A DNA stretch of 64,000 nucleotides from Modestobacter caceresii (GCF_000761485.1 NZ_JPMX01000008.1:17902-81901), one strand, 5' to 3'. Counted from the stretch's first letter, positions 1 through 8,190 are shown. Numbers and translations: made by a program. Notes: generated by a model from the letters alone, not told the origin.

Positions 1-273
1 CTGGTTCACCGGCGCCTCCAGCGATCCGCCGTCCGGAGCGACGAAGACGAGGGTCGCCGATGCGCTGTCCGTGGGGGTGTCCGGGAAGCGCTCGGCGAGG
101 AGGTCGAACGCGTCCTGCGACTCGACGCCCGGGATCGTCGCCCGGGTGTTCACCGGGCCCTCGGACGTGACGGCGGCCGTCACCGCCCCGGCGAGGACGA
201 GCAGCCAGAGCACAGCGACCGACCACCGCCGGCGGAAGGAGAAGCGGCCGAGACGATCGAGCAGACCTGCCAT
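1..273 (-). CDS. MMPL/RND-family exporter, N-terminal part (runs off the window)
   Basis: The ATG at 273 opens a frame that stays open to the window edge, giving 91 residues. It begins MAGLLDRLGRFSFRRRWSV, then one hydrophobic segment (about residues 18-36), then an extracytoplasmic stretch containing ATIPGVESQDAFDLL. A basic start, one membrane helix and a glycine/serine-rich outer loop are typical of the N-terminus of actinobacterial MMPL transporters, which export lipids or drugs by proton antiport. The NQ ending shown is only the cut. It is divergent from the RNB gene. The exact substrate cannot be guessed from this fragment. Confidence 0.75.
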   Translation of the reverse strand, partial: MAGLLDRLGRFSFRRRWSVAVLWLLVLAGAVTAAVTSEGPVNTRATIPGVESQDAFDLLAERFPDTPTDSASATLVFVAPDGGSLEAPVNQ

Positions 274-405
274 GTCGGTACACCCCAGTTGTCGTGGTGG
301 TTGTCCCGAGCAGCGTTTCGTCCAGGCAGTGGTCCCGTCGTCGTGCAGGCGCAGGCTCCGACTACGCAGATCGCAGTACCCGACCCCTCGTGCCAGGGTG
401 GCGGC

Positions 406-1797
406 GTGGCTCGCGTGCTGAGGGTGTCCGGACCGCTCGACTTCGCCGCGATCCGGGCGGAGGCCGGGGTGCCCGACGAGTTCCCGGCCGACGTGCTGGC
501 CGAGGCGGACCGGGTCGCCGCCGACCCACCGCTGCCCGACCGCGACGCCAGCGACCTGCCGCTGGTCACCATCGACCCGGCCGGTGCCCGCGACCTGGAC
601 CAGGCCGTGCACCTGGCCCGCACCGCGGGCGGCTACCGCGTGTCCTATGCGATCGCCGACGTCGGCGCCTTCGTGCCGCTCGGCAGCGCCATCGACGCCG
701 AGGCCCGGCGCCGCGGCCAGACCGTCTACTCCCCCGACGGCCGGACGCCGCTGCACCCGCCACAGCTGTCCGAGGGAGCAGCCAGCCTGTTGCCCGGCCA
801 GCTCCGGCCGGCGGCGCTCTGGACCATCGACCTGGACGCCGAGGGCGAGGTCACCGCCGTGGACCTGCGCCGCGCCCGGGTGCGCAGCCGGGCCCAGCTG
901 GACTACGAGTCGGTGGGCGCTGACGTCCCCGTCGAGTTGGAGCTGCTGCCCGAGATCGGCCGACTCCTGCAGGCTCGCGCCCGGGACCGGGGTGCGATCG
1001 AGCTGGGCACGCCGTCCCAGGAGGTGGAGCCCGGACCCGACGGTGGCTGGACGATCGCCTTCCGCGGCCAGTCCGACGTCGAGGGGTGGAACGCGCAGAT
1101 CTCGCTGCTCACCGGACGGTGCGCGGCCCGGCTGATGCTGGACGGCGGAGTCGGGGTGCTGCGCACGCTGCCGCCGGCCGACCCGGGCTCGGTCGACACC
1201 CTCCGCCGGCTCGCTCCGGGGCTCGGCGTCGACTGGCCGGACGGCGCCGGTCCCGGCGACGTCATCGCCGGTCTGGACCCGTCGCGGCCCCGGCACGCGG
1301 CGTTCCTGGACGCCGCCGCCTCACTGCTGCGCGGGGCGGCCTACACCGCGTTCGACGGCCCGCCGCCCGCCCAGCCCGGACACGGTGGCGTCGGCGCGCC
1401 CTACGCGCACGTGACCGCGCCGCTGCGCCGACTTGTCGACCGGTTCGGCACCGAGGTCTGCCTCGCGCTGGCCGCCGGTGAGCAGCCGTCCGCCGAACTG
1501 CGCGCCGCACTGCCAGAGCTGCCTGGGCTGATGGCCGCCTCCGACCGGCGCACCCGCGATGTCGAGCGCGCCGTCATCGACCTGGTCGAGGCCACCGTGC
1601 TGGCCGGCCGGGTCGGGGAGGTGTTCGACGCCGTCGTGCTCGACGCGGACGAGAAGCGGTCCACTGTGCTGCTCACCGAACTGGCCGTGGAAGCCCGCTG
1701 CGACGGGCGGTTGACCCCGGGCGAGCGGGTCCGGGTCCGGCTCGTGACGGCCGACCCGGCCACCCGCACCGTGCGGTTCGCCGCCGCTGAGGACTGA
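406..1797 (+). CDS. RNB-domain (RNase II/R family) ribonuclease
   Basis: This protein of about 463 aa resembles the catalytic RNB domain of 3'-5' exoribonucleases. The active-site region reads TIDPAGARDLDQAVHL at residues 55-70, followed by YSPDGRTPLHP and SEGAASLLPG, all RNB landmarks. The N-terminal cold-shock domains of full RNase II are missing, and the tail is only a short OB-like stretch, so this is the compact actinobacterial form. The fourth acidic position of the usual D-x5-D-x-D-D site is Gln here (D57, D63, D65, Q66). GTG 406 is chosen because a GGGTGG stretch sits just upstream and family similarity starts there; an earlier in-frame start at 289 would add a non-conserved tail. Confidence 0.85.
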   Translation: MARVLRVSGPLDFAAIRAEAGVPDEFPADVLAEADRVAADPPLPDRDASDLPLVTIDPAGARDLDQAVHLARTAGGYRVSYAIADVGAFVPLGSAIDAEARRRGQTVYSPDGRTPLHPPQLSEGAASLLPGQLRPAALWTIDLDAEGEVTAVDLRRARVRSRAQLDYESVGADVPVELELLPEIGRLLQARARDRGAIELGTPSQEVEPGPDGGWTIAFRGQSDVEGWNAQISLLTGRCAARLMLDGGVGVLRTLPPADPGSVDTLRRLAPGLGVDWPDGAGPGDVIAGLDPSRPRHAAFLDAAASLLRGAAYTAFDGPPPAQPGHGGVGAPYAHVTAPLRRLVDRFGTEVCLALAAGEQPSAELRAALPELPGLMAASDRRTRDVERAVIDLVEATVLAGRVGEVFDAVVLDADEKRSTVLLTELAVEARCDGRLTPGERVRVRLVTADPATRTVRFAAAED

Positions 1798-1916
1798 CCG
1801 GCCAGCCGGCCCCATCCCGGACGCGGTGCCGCTCTCCCGTCCGAGGTGGGCGGCCAACGGCGGCCAGGAAACGAGTTCGGACCAGGGCCTTCCGAAGAAG
1901 ACCCTGGTCCGAAGGG

Positions 1917-1989
1917 TGGAGCTGAGGGGACTCGAACCCCTGACCCCCACACTGCCAGTGTGGTGCGCTACCAGCTGCGCCACAGCCCC
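1917..1989 (-). tRNA. tRNA-Ala (anticodon GGC)
   Basis: The minus strand folds as a cloverleaf: acceptor GGGGCTG pairs with CAGCTCC (one G-U), the D-arm contains GCAGCTGGTAGCGC, the anticodon stem is CCACA/TGTGG around loop CTGGCAG (anticodon GGC), and the T-arm is AGGGG-TTCGAGT-CCCCT. The discriminator is A. The next three bases are CCC, so the CCA end is not encoded. The anticodon reads GCC and GCU alanine codons, GCC being dominant in this genome. Confidence 0.96.
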
Positions 1990-2316
1990 TTGCCGACCCG
2001 GTCTGGTGTGTCCGAGCCGTGGAGAACGATACATCGCGGTGGACGGCACCCGGCGAGGGGGGCCCTCACCGGGTGTCGTGTCGTCAGCGCTGCACGCCGG
2101 GCCTGCCGCCTCGACGAACTCTCGACGGTGCGGGGCGCCGACCTCGGCGCGCTGCTGACACCGACATGTCCGGGTCGGGTCAGGGCATTCCCCGATGGTC
2201 CCGCCGACCGGTCACCGCCAGGCTCGCGACAGCGAGTGTCAGCGGGGCCGATCAGTCTGGGCGGCGGGCAGGGTCAGGAGCAACGTGGGAACGACGGGAT
2301 CGGCCGGTGGACGGCG
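1990..2316. other. gene-free stretch between tRNA-Ala and the DedA-like gene
   Basis: About 327 bases with no frame that looks coding in composition or similarity. The part next to the tRNA should carry the tRNA promoter on the minus strand; an AT-richer patch around 2018-2032 is the only candidate -10 region, and no convincing -35 is seen. I see no repeat or RNA structure here. Confidence 0.5.
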
Positions 2317-2940
2317 GTGGTGAGTGCGGCGCTGGAGCAGGTCGGCAGCTGGCCCGCCGTGCTCGTGCTGAGCGTCGCTGCCCTGCTGCTGGTCCTGGAG
2401 AGCGGCGTCGTGCTCGGCGTGCTGCTGCCCGGGTCGACCACCCTCGTCGTCCTCGGGCTGTGGTCGGCGGTCTCGGACACCCACCCAGCACTGCCGATCG
2501 CGGTGGCCGCCACGGCCAGCATCGGCGGCGCGCTGTTCGGGTGGCGGCAGGGACACCGGCGGCGCAGCACCGGTGCCCGGCCCGGCCGGCTGCGCGCGCG
2601 GGTCGACCCCGCGGTGCGCTGGGCCCGCGACTGGCTGACCACCCAGGGGCCGGGTGGCAGCGCCGTCGTCCTCGCCGTCGCCCAGTGGGCCGCGGTCAGC
2701 CGCACCCTGACGCCGCGGGTGGCCGGTGGCGCCGGCGTGCCGCTGCGGCTGGTCGCCCCGGTGCTCCTGGTCAGCGGCACGGCCTGGGCGTGCACCGTCG
2801 TCCTGCTCGCCCGCGAAGTCGGCGAGCGGGTGGCGACCGACGCCGGGCTGGCGCCGGTCCTCGTCCTCCTCGCCGTGCTCGCCGGGCTGCTGCTGCGCGC
2901 CCGGCTCACCCGGCCCCGGCCCGTGACAGGAGGGTCCTGA
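2317..2940 (+). CDS. DedA-like (SNARE-associated) membrane protein
   Basis: This 207-aa integral membrane protein has about five hydrophobic segments. The first contains ESGVVLGVLLPGSTTLVVLG, matching the E-x8-P-G(S/E) signature of DedA-family flippases/transporters, where the acidic residue and the PGS turn lie in re-entrant loops. A second family-like block (WRQGHRRR and later SRTLTPRVAGGAG) corresponds to the conserved R-x(3)-P-x-x-A-G motif. DedA proteins move polyprenyl or phospholipid carriers or support membrane homeostasis; the substrate here is unknown. GTG 2317 is taken because GGTGGA lies at suitable distance upstream; GTG 2320 is equally possible. Confidence 0.75.
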   Translation: MVSAALEQVGSWPAVLVLSVAALLLVLESGVVLGVLLPGSTTLVVLGLWSAVSDTHPALPIAVAATASIGGALFGWRQGHRRRSTGARPGRLRARVDPAVRWARDWLTTQGPGGSAVVLAVAQWAAVSRTLTPRVAGGAGVPLRLVAPVLLVSGTAWACTVVLLAREVGERVATDAGLAPVLVLLAVLAGLLLRARLTRPRPVTGGS

Positions 2941-2962
2941 GGCGGGCGGGGCCGGGATCCCG

Positions 2963-3385
2963 TCAGACGGACGGCGGCGGGGTGAGCTGGGCGACGCGGA
3001 CGTGGTTGCCGAACGGGTCGCGGAAGCCGAAGTCGATCCCGTAGGGCTGCACGACCGGCTCCTCGGGGATCTCCACGCCCCGCTCCCTGAGCTCGGCGTG
3101 GGTCTTGTGCGCGTCGTCGGTGCTGAAGAACAGGTGCCCGCCGGCGGCGCCCTTGGAGATGAGGTCACGCACCTGGGCGGCGATCTCCTCGCTGTAGCCG
3201 GGCGGGCCTGGCCGCTCCAGCAGGACGGCGTGCCCCGGGTCGGTGGGCAGCGCGACGGTGAGGAAGCGCATCGGGCCGAACTGCATGTCCGTCTGCACCT
3301 CGAAGCCGAGCTTGCCGACGTAGAAGTCGAGCGCGGCGTCCTGGTCGGGGACGAAGACCTGGCTGATCGTGATGGTGTTCAACAT
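2963..3385 (-). CDS. VOC-superfamily (glyoxalase/bleomycin-resistance fold) protein
   Basis: The 140-aa protein begins MLNTITISQVFVPDQDAALD and contains FYVGKLGFEV near residues 21-30, then GHLFFSTDD and, close to the C-terminus, FRDPFGNHVRVAQL. This is a complete pair of beta-alpha-beta-beta-beta modules as in small metal-dependent lyases, dioxygenases and resistance proteins. The family covers many reactions, so no substrate is assigned. It ends 22 bases from the DedA-like gene on the other strand and starts just after the AraC-type regulator; the two minus-strand genes are 10 bases apart and probably share a transcript. Confidence 0.85.
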   Translation of the reverse strand: MLNTITISQVFVPDQDAALDFYVGKLGFEVQTDMQFGPMRFLTVALPTDPGHAVLLERPGPPGYSEEIAAQVRDLISKGAAGGHLFFSTDDAHKTHAELRERGVEIPEEPVVQPYGIDFGFRDPFGNHVRVAQLTPPPSV

Positions 3386-3395
3386 GATCAGGACG

Positions 3396-3842
3396 CTAGG
3401 GGCGAGCGTCGTCCCCGGGCTTCTCCGAAACTGCGCTGCCCGTGCTCGGCCGCAGCCAGCGCATGCCGAAGCAGCTGGGCACCGGTGCCAGCGGCCCGCG
3501 CCGGCGGTAGACGCTCGGCGGCTCCCCGACGATCTCGGTGAACACCCGGCTGAACGTGCCCAGGCTGGAGAAGCCGACGGCCATGCAGATGTCGGTGACG
3601 GTCTCCTCGCTGCTGCGCAGCAGCCACATCGCCCGCTCCACCCGGCGACGCTGCAGGTAGCGGTGCGGCGTCTCCCCGAAGGTGGCCCGGAAGGTGCGGA
3701 TGAAGTGCGCCTCGGAGACGCAGGCGACCCGGGCCAGGGTCGGGACGTCGAGCGGCTCGGCGTACGAGCGGTCCATCGCGTCCCGGGCCCGCAGCATCCG
3801 GCGGTTCGAGTCCTCGCTCGCCCGGCTCACGAGCGTGAGCAT
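3396..3842 (-). CDS. AraC-family transcriptional regulator (DNA-binding domain only)
   Basis: At 148 aa this is essentially a stand-alone AraC/XylS DNA-binding domain. The first helix-turn-helix is LDVPTLARVACVSEAHFIRTF, the linking part is FGETPHRYLQRRRVERA, and the second helix-turn-helix is VTDICMAVGFSSLGTFSRVF, ending in the usual GxxPSxYRRR. There is no clear effector-binding domain. ATG 3842 is preferred to an upstream in-frame start at 3908, which would overlap the divergent XRE gene and add no conserved sequence. It sits 10 bases upstream of the VOC gene on the same strand, so it likely controls that gene. Confidence 0.85.
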   Translation of the reverse strand: MLTLVSRASEDSNRRMLRARDAMDRSYAEPLDVPTLARVACVSEAHFIRTFRATFGETPHRYLQRRRVERAMWLLRSSEETVTDICMAVGFSSLGTFSRVFTEIVGEPPSVYRRRGPLAPVPSCFGMRWLRPSTGSAVSEKPGDDARP

Positions 3843-3862
3843 GACAGGGACCACGGACGGGG

Positions 3863-3892
3863 TTGTCGGTCCACTGCCCCCCGTAGTACTTT
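3863..3892 (+). promoter_or_regulatory. candidate sigma-70-type promoter of the leaderless XRE gene
   Basis: TTGTCG at 3863-3868 and TACTTT at 3887-3892 are separated by 18 bases. Six bases after the -10 comes the ATG at 3899, so transcription would start at or next to the start codon. There is no Shine-Dalgarno sequence, which fits a leaderless mRNA. Confidence 0.55.
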
Positions 3893-3898
3893 TGCTAC

Positions 3899-4171
3899 AT
3901 GGCACCACGCAAACACTCCGACGAGGTGGAGCTGTACAACCGGCTCACCCTGCTTCGCACCGAGCGCGGCATGTCCCGCCAGGAGCTGGCCGACGCCGTC
4001 GGCGTGCACTACCAGACGATCGGCTACCTCGAGCGCGGCGAGTACAGCCCCAGCGCCACCCTCGCGCTGCGGCTGGCCGCCGTCTTCGGCCTCCCGATGG
4101 AGGCGGTCTTCTCGCTCACCCCGTTCCGCACCCTGTCCGAGCAGGTCTACGGCACCAAGGAGCCCTCATGA
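3899..4171 (+). CDS. small XRE-family helix-turn-helix regulator
   Basis: This 90-aa protein is almost entirely a Cro/C1-type helix-turn-helix: LTLLRTERGMSRQELADAVG (about residues 17-36), then YQTIGYLERGEYSPSATLAL. Small proteins with this exact architecture typically stand in front of a gene for a small membrane protein and control it. Here the stop codon overlaps the next ATG by 4 bases (ATGA at 4168-4171), so the two genes are translationally coupled. The predicted promoter makes the mRNA leaderless. The signal sensed is unknown. Confidence 0.88.
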   Translation: MAPRKHSDEVELYNRLTLLRTERGMSRQELADAVGVHYQTIGYLERGEYSPSATLALRLAAVFGLPMEAVFSLTPFRTLSEQVYGTKEPS

Positions 4172-4650
4172 GCACCCCCACCCGCACCCAGCGCCGAGCC
4201 GAGCGCCTCGACGACCCGCGCTTCGAGCGCTTCCGCACCCTGCGCGCCCGCCGGCTGCTGGTCGCGGCCCTCTGTGGCCTGCTGGCCGTGGAGGCCGTCC
4301 TGTTCCTGTTCATCGAGGCGTCCCCGGTCGCCGTCCTGATCCCGCTGAGCCTGGTGATCGTGGCGTTCGTGTTCTGCCTGGGCATGCTGAAGGCGAGCAC
4401 CCGCGGCATCGAGGAGCTCCCCGCCGATGCCCTCGACGAGCGCCAGTGGCAACTCCGCGGCGAGGCCTACGCGCGCGCCTACCGGATCGGCTTCGGACTG
4501 CTGGTCCTCGAGCTCGCCGCGGTCGTCACCTGGCGGGTCCTCGAGTGGGGCACACCGGGCACCGGCGTCCTGACCGCTGCCGTCCTGCTGCCCTTCCACG
4601 TCGGCCTGGTCCTGCCGACGATGGTGACCGCCTGGTCCTCGCGGGCCTGA
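4168..4650 (+). CDS. four-helix membrane protein coupled to the XRE regulator
   Basis: The 160-aa protein has a charged N-terminus (RRAERLDDPRFERFRTLRARR), then hydrophobic segments around residues 30-47, 50-70, 108-125 and 133-152, with a soluble loop containing LPADALDERQWQLRGEAYARA between the two pairs. It resembles the membrane partner commonly encoded after small XRE regulators. The start is fixed by the ATGA overlap with the upstream gene. No enzymatic motif is visible; a sensor or antagonist role for the regulator is inference from position only. Confidence 0.72.
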   Translation: MSTPTRTQRRAERLDDPRFERFRTLRARRLLVAALCGLLAVEAVLFLFIEASPVAVLIPLSLVIVAFVFCLGMLKASTRGIEELPADALDERQWQLRGEAYARAYRIGFGLLVLELAAVVTWRVLEWGTPGTGVLTAAVLLPFHVGLVLPTMVTAWSSRA

Positions 4651-4661
4651 GGAGGGACCGA

Positions 4662-5525
4662 CTACAGCTCGACGCCGCGCTCGCGGAGCCAGGCGACCGG
4701 GTCGACGCGCTTGCCGTCCACACCGCCGGAGTGGACCTCGAAGTGCAGGTGCGGGCCGGTCGACTGGCCGCGGCTGCCCAGCAGGGCGATCTGGTCGCCG
4801 GCGCGCACCACGTCACCGGCCGCGACCGTGATCTTCTCCATGTGCCCGTAGACGGTCACGTCGCCGCTCACGCCCAGGATGTAGACCACCAGGCCGTAGC
4901 CGCTGGCCGCACCGGCGCGGAGGACGACGCCGTCCTCGACCGCGTACTCCGGGGTCAGCATCGGCGCCGCCAGGTCGATGCCCCAGTGCATGGTGCCCCA
5001 GCGCGGGCAGAAGCAGCTGGTCAGCCGGGCGCCCTTGATCGGCGGTGAGGCCTTCGGCCGGGCCGCCTCCGCAGCCGCCTCGGCGGCCTCGGCGGCGGCG
5101 GCCTGCTCCTGCGCCACCCGTTCGGCCCGCGCCTGGCGGGAGGCAGCGACCTCCTCCAGCCGGGCGCGCGCCTCGACCTCGGTGATCGCCAGCTGCGGGC
5201 TCAGCTCGGTCTCCAGCAGCCCTTCGGCGTCCGAGCCGAGCAGCTCCTCCACCGCGACCGACTCGCGGGCGTCGGCGGCGGGCAGCGCCTGCGTGCCGAC
5301 CAGTGCGACCGTGGCCCCCACGACCAGCGCCGCGAGCAGCGCGGCCGGACGCCGGCGGGCGACCGCCCGCGGGGCAGCCGGGAGCGCGACCGGCCAGGAC
5401 CCGGAGACCGGGGACCCGGACGACGAGGACCCGGAGTAGGGCGAGACCGAGGGCTGGGAACCCGAGGACGGTGCGACCTCACGTCCGCGGCTGCGGACCG
5501 TGGTGCCGGCGTGCCTCGAACCCAT
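4662..5525 (-). CDS. secreted or membrane-anchored M23-family peptidase
   Basis: The 287-aa protein has a cationic, Ser/Gly-rich N-terminus, one hydrophobic segment at about residues 62-80 (LLAALVVGATVALVG), an alanine/glutamate-rich stretch likely to be coiled coil (about 115-155), and a C-terminal lysostaphin-type domain. The zinc site is complete: HWGIDLAAP gives His and Asp, GHM follows in the middle, and HLHFE supplies the H-x-H pair. Such enzymes cut peptide cross-links in peptidoglycan or regulate other hydrolases. It is transcribed alone; an unusual nested inverted repeat lies in its upstream region. Confidence 0.88.
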   Translation of the reverse strand: MGSRHAGTTVRSRGREVAPSSGSQPSVSPYSGSSSSGSPVSGSWPVALPAAPRAVARRRPAALLAALVVGATVALVGTQALPAADARESVAVEELLGSDAEGLLETELSPQLAITEVEARARLEEVAASRQARAERVAQEQAAAAEAAEAAAEAARPKASPPIKGARLTSCFCPRWGTMHWGIDLAAPMLTPEYAVEDGVVLRAGAASGYGLVVYILGVSGDVTVYGHMEKITVAAGDVVRAGDQIALLGSRGQSTGPHLHFEVHSGGVDGKRVDPVAWLRERGVEL

Positions 5526-5598
5526 GCGCCTGCCTCTCCTGGAACCCCCGGCATCCCCCTACGGCTCCGGATCGGTCTGGCACACATACAAACATCAA

Positions 5599-5658
5599 GT
5601 GACAGCGTTGTAATTCGCTGCTCGGCGTGTTCGTAGCAACACGCCGAGTCACTGTCAC
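5599..5658. repeat. nested inverted repeat in the upstream region of the M23 peptidase gene
   Basis: An inner perfect stem pairs CTCGGCGTGTT (5621-5631) with AACACGCCGAG (5638-5648) around the loop CGTAGC. An outer pair GTGACAG (5599-5605) and CTGTCAC (5652-5658) encloses it. The whole lies 74-133 bases upstream of the peptidase ATG. It could be a terminator, a 5' leader structure, or a member of the palindrome family seen at 22671 and 23645, which has the same outer GTGACAG arms. Confidence 0.6.
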
Positions 5659-5705
5659 AGTGGTCCCACGAACCGACTCGTCGACCAGTCGACACGTCGA
5701 CTGCG

Positions 5706-6797
5706 TCAGTGCAGGGCGGGCTCGCCGACCGGGTCCACGGTGCCGTGGGCGTCGTCACGGAACCGCCGGGCCGCGCCGACCCCGCCGAGGACCAGCCCCA
5801 GCCCACCGGCGACCAGCACCGCGACCGCCATCCGGGCCAGCACCTGCGGCCCGGCGGTCAGCGCGTTCGCCGTCCACAGCACGTCGACGTCGGGCAGGCC
5901 CTGCACCAGCAGCAACCAGCCGACCACCACCGCCATCAGGCCGGTGAGCACGCCGCGCCCGCGCCCGGCCGCCCGCACCCCGATCGCCGCCGCCAGCAGC
6001 ACCAGCAGCGCCGGGAGCAGGGCCGACACGATCGCCCCGACGTGCGAGGAGACGCTGCTCGGCGGCTCGGGGGTGGCCAGCGCGTGGTAGATCGCGGCCA
6101 GCGCACCCAGGGCGAGCACTCCCGCCAGCGGCCGGGGACCGCGGGCGAACCAGCCGGCCGCGACCGTGCCGGCCAGCAGCAGCACGTGGCCGGGCCAGAC
6201 CAGCCAGGCCGGTGGCGGCGGGCTCCAGGTGAGCACCCCCTCGACGACGACGTCGGTGCCGCCGTGGGTCATCGGCACGGTCCACTCGATCACCGTGTGC
6301 GGCCGGGACGGGTCCGCGGCCACCACCGGAGGGAGCAGGTCCTGGGTCATCCAGTGCGTCCGGTGGTCGTGCCACACGTACTGCGACTGGGTGGAGACCT
6401 GCTCCCAGCGTGGCGCCGCGGTGATGTCGACGCCGTCCGGCATCGGCGTGCGCCCGAACCGGTCCAGGTTCAGGTAGGTCGCCGGACTGGCCGCGTTGCG
6501 CCAGACGCCGTCCGGCCCGATCCGCAGGTACGGCTCACCCGAGTACCCCGGCACCGTCAGTTCGGTGTCGGTCTCGTTGACCACCTCGAGCTCGTCACCG
6601 AACTGCAGCACCCGCACGCTCACCCCCGGCAGCTCCGGGGAGACCGTCCGGACGGCGGCGTCGAAGTCGCTGCCCGCCGCGCCCCCGCCCACGTGCGCCG
6701 ACGCGGGCGCCGCGACGGCGAGGACGGCGAGCACCCCGAGCAGGACGACGAGGACCCGGCCCACCCCGGTCCCCCAGACGTGCCCCGCGGGGCTCAC
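5706..6797 (-). CDS. conserved membrane protein of the copper operon, function unknown
   Basis: The 363-aa protein has a signal peptide ending in APASAH, an extracytoplasmic domain to about residue 195, then about six membrane helices. The outer domain holds a histidine cluster (YVWHDHRTHWM), which could bind metal. It is the last gene of a minus-strand cluster; its GTG overlaps the SCO1 stop by 4 bases (6794-6797). Comparable proteins accompany SCO1 and YcnI genes in actinobacteria. A role in copper handling or cytochrome oxidase assembly is inference from that context; I do not recognise an established activity. Confidence 0.7.
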   Translation of the reverse strand: MSPAGHVWGTGVGRVLVVLLGVLAVLAVAAPASAHVGGGAAGSDFDAAVRTVSPELPGVSVRVLQFGDELEVVNETDTELTVPGYSGEPYLRIGPDGVWRNAASPATYLNLDRFGRTPMPDGVDITAAPRWEQVSTQSQYVWHDHRTHWMTQDLLPPVVAADPSRPHTVIEWTVPMTHGGTDVVVEGVLTWSPPPPAWLVWPGHVLLLAGTVAAGWFARGPRPLAGVLALGALAAIYHALATPEPPSSVSSHVGAIVSALLPALLVLLAAAIGVRAAGRGRGVLTGLMAVVVGWLLLVQGLPDVDVLWTANALTAGPQVLARMAVAVLVAGGLGLVLGGVGAARRFRDDAHGTVDPVGEPALH

Positions 6798-7462
6798 CCG
6801 GCGACGGCAGCCAGCTCGATGGCGATGTCGCGGGGGGTGTTGGCCGAGTCGAAGGCGACGTCGGCCTCGCCGTCGGTGCCGTAGAGCAGCAGCAGCGCCG
6901 AGTGGCTCTCGCCGCCGTTCTGCGCCTGCGGCACCCCGGCGGCCAGCTGCGCCTGGTCGATCTGCTCCTGGTCACCGGTGAGCCCGATGAACTGGGTCGG
7001 CAGCCCGGCGTCGAACCGGTCCAGGTACTCCCCCAGCACCTCGGGGGTGTCCCGCGCCGGGTCGGTGGTCACGAACACCACCGACGTCTTCTCGGCCACC
7101 GCCGGGTCGACCTCGCCCAGCGCCAGCATGACGTCGGCCATCGTGGTCGGGCAGATGTCCGGGCAGTGGGTGAAGCCGAAGAACAGCAGGGTCGGCCCGT
7201 CCGCGGTCTGCTCGGCGAAGTCGAACGGCGCACCGCTGGTGTCGGTGAGCGTGAAGTCCGGCTTCTGGTACGGGTCGACCAGCTGCATGCCGCCCTCCCG
7301 CACACCGCCCTCCAGCGTGGCCGGGGCCTCCGTCGACTCGTGGTCGTGCCCGGCGGCCTCGGCACTGGCGTCGGCGTCCCCGCCACAGCCGGCCAGCAGC
7401 AGACCGGTCGCGAGGGCCAGGGCGGTCAGCCCGGTACGGGTCGGACGGGAAGCAGAGCTCAC
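6794..7462 (-). CDS. SCO1/SenC-family copper chaperone lipoprotein
   Basis: The 222-aa protein starts with a lipoprotein signal (LLLAGC, Cys 26), a short His-containing linker (GHDHES), and a thioredoxin-like domain. The copper-binding CxxxC is THCPDIC (Cys 100 and Cys 104), and the distal ligand His is at 187 in GGESHSAL. SCO proteins deliver copper to the CuA site of cytochrome c oxidase or act as thiol reductants on the outer face of the membrane. It overlaps both neighbours by 4 bases, so translation is coupled along the operon. Confidence 0.93.
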   Translation of the reverse strand: MSSASRPTRTGLTALALATGLLLAGCGGDADASAEAAGHDHESTEAPATLEGGVREGGMQLVDPYQKPDFTLTDTSGAPFDFAEQTADGPTLLFFGFTHCPDICPTTMADVMLALGEVDPAVAEKTSVVFVTTDPARDTPEVLGEYLDRFDAGLPTQFIGLTGDQEQIDQAQLAAGVPQAQNGGESHSALLLLYGTDGEADVAFDSANTPRDIAIELAAVAG

Positions 7463-8190
7463 GAGGACACGGTACGTCGGCGAGCGGACAGACCGAGGAA
7501 CAGACCGCCCAGCCCGGCGAGCAGCCCGAGCACCGCCAGCACCAGCGCGGTGACCGCCGTGCCATCGCCCCCCTCGTCGTCCGCTGCCGGGTCGGCCGTC
7601 GCCGCCGTGTCGGTCGGGGTGTCGGCGCCCTCCGCCGCCAGCGAGAGCACCGGCGACGGGTACCGCGGCTCGGGCTGGCCATCGACGGTGGGCTCGATCC
7701 AGGCGGCCTCGGTGCCGTCGCTGTAGGTCTGCACCGCGTTGAAGGTCAGCTCGTCGGTCTCCGGGAACGGCCCGCCGGAGAGGGCGAACTCCTGGAACTG
7801 GCCTGGGGCGATGCCCTGGCCCTCCTCGGCCCGGAACTCCACGACCGAGACGGCCTGCTCGACCGGCTCGCCGTGCACCTCGACCGGCTCGGGGAGCTGC
7901 GCCTCGGTCATCGAGACGGTCCAGCCGGGCACCGGCTGCGCGCGCAGCGAGGTGAGCGGGGTGTCGTTGGGGACCTGGACGCGCAGCCCGACCGTGCTGG
8001 CGGTGTCGCTCTCGTTCGGCACCCGGAAGGTGAGCTTGCCGTAGCCACCCGGCTCGGCGTCACCGGAGGAGACGGTGACGTGCGCGGACGCGACCCCGGT
8101 GCCGGCGACGAGCAGCCCCGTCGAGGCGAGCAGCGCGGTCATGAGGACGACGGCCGGACGGCGCGCGGGACGGAGCGGGGACAGGGACAA
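7459..8190 (-). CDS. YcnI-family (DUF1775) copper-associated protein
   Basis: The 243-aa protein has a signal peptide ending ASAHVTV, which places the conserved histidine at the mature N-terminus as in YcnI proteins that bind Cu(II) there. The beta-rich domain follows (PGGYGKLTFRVPNE, then VPGWTVSM), a low-complexity Asp/Ala linker, and a C-terminal membrane anchor ending LGLSARRR. The start is TTG at 8190: it has an ideal GAGGAG six bases upstream, while the next ATG would cut into the signal peptide. It sits between CopC-CopD (35-base gap) and SCO1 (4-base overlap). Confidence 0.9.
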   Translation of the reverse strand: MSLSPLRPARRPAVVLMTALLASTGLLVAGTGVASAHVTVSSGDAEPGGYGKLTFRVPNESDTASTVGLRVQVPNDTPLTSLRAQPVPGWTVSMTEAQLPEPVEVHGEPVEQAVSVVEFRAEEGQGIAPGQFQEFALSGGPFPETDELTFNAVQTYSDGTEAAWIEPTVDGQPEPRYPSPVLSLAAEGADTPTDTAATADPAADDEGGDGTAVTALVLAVLGLLAGLGGLFLGLSARRRTVSS

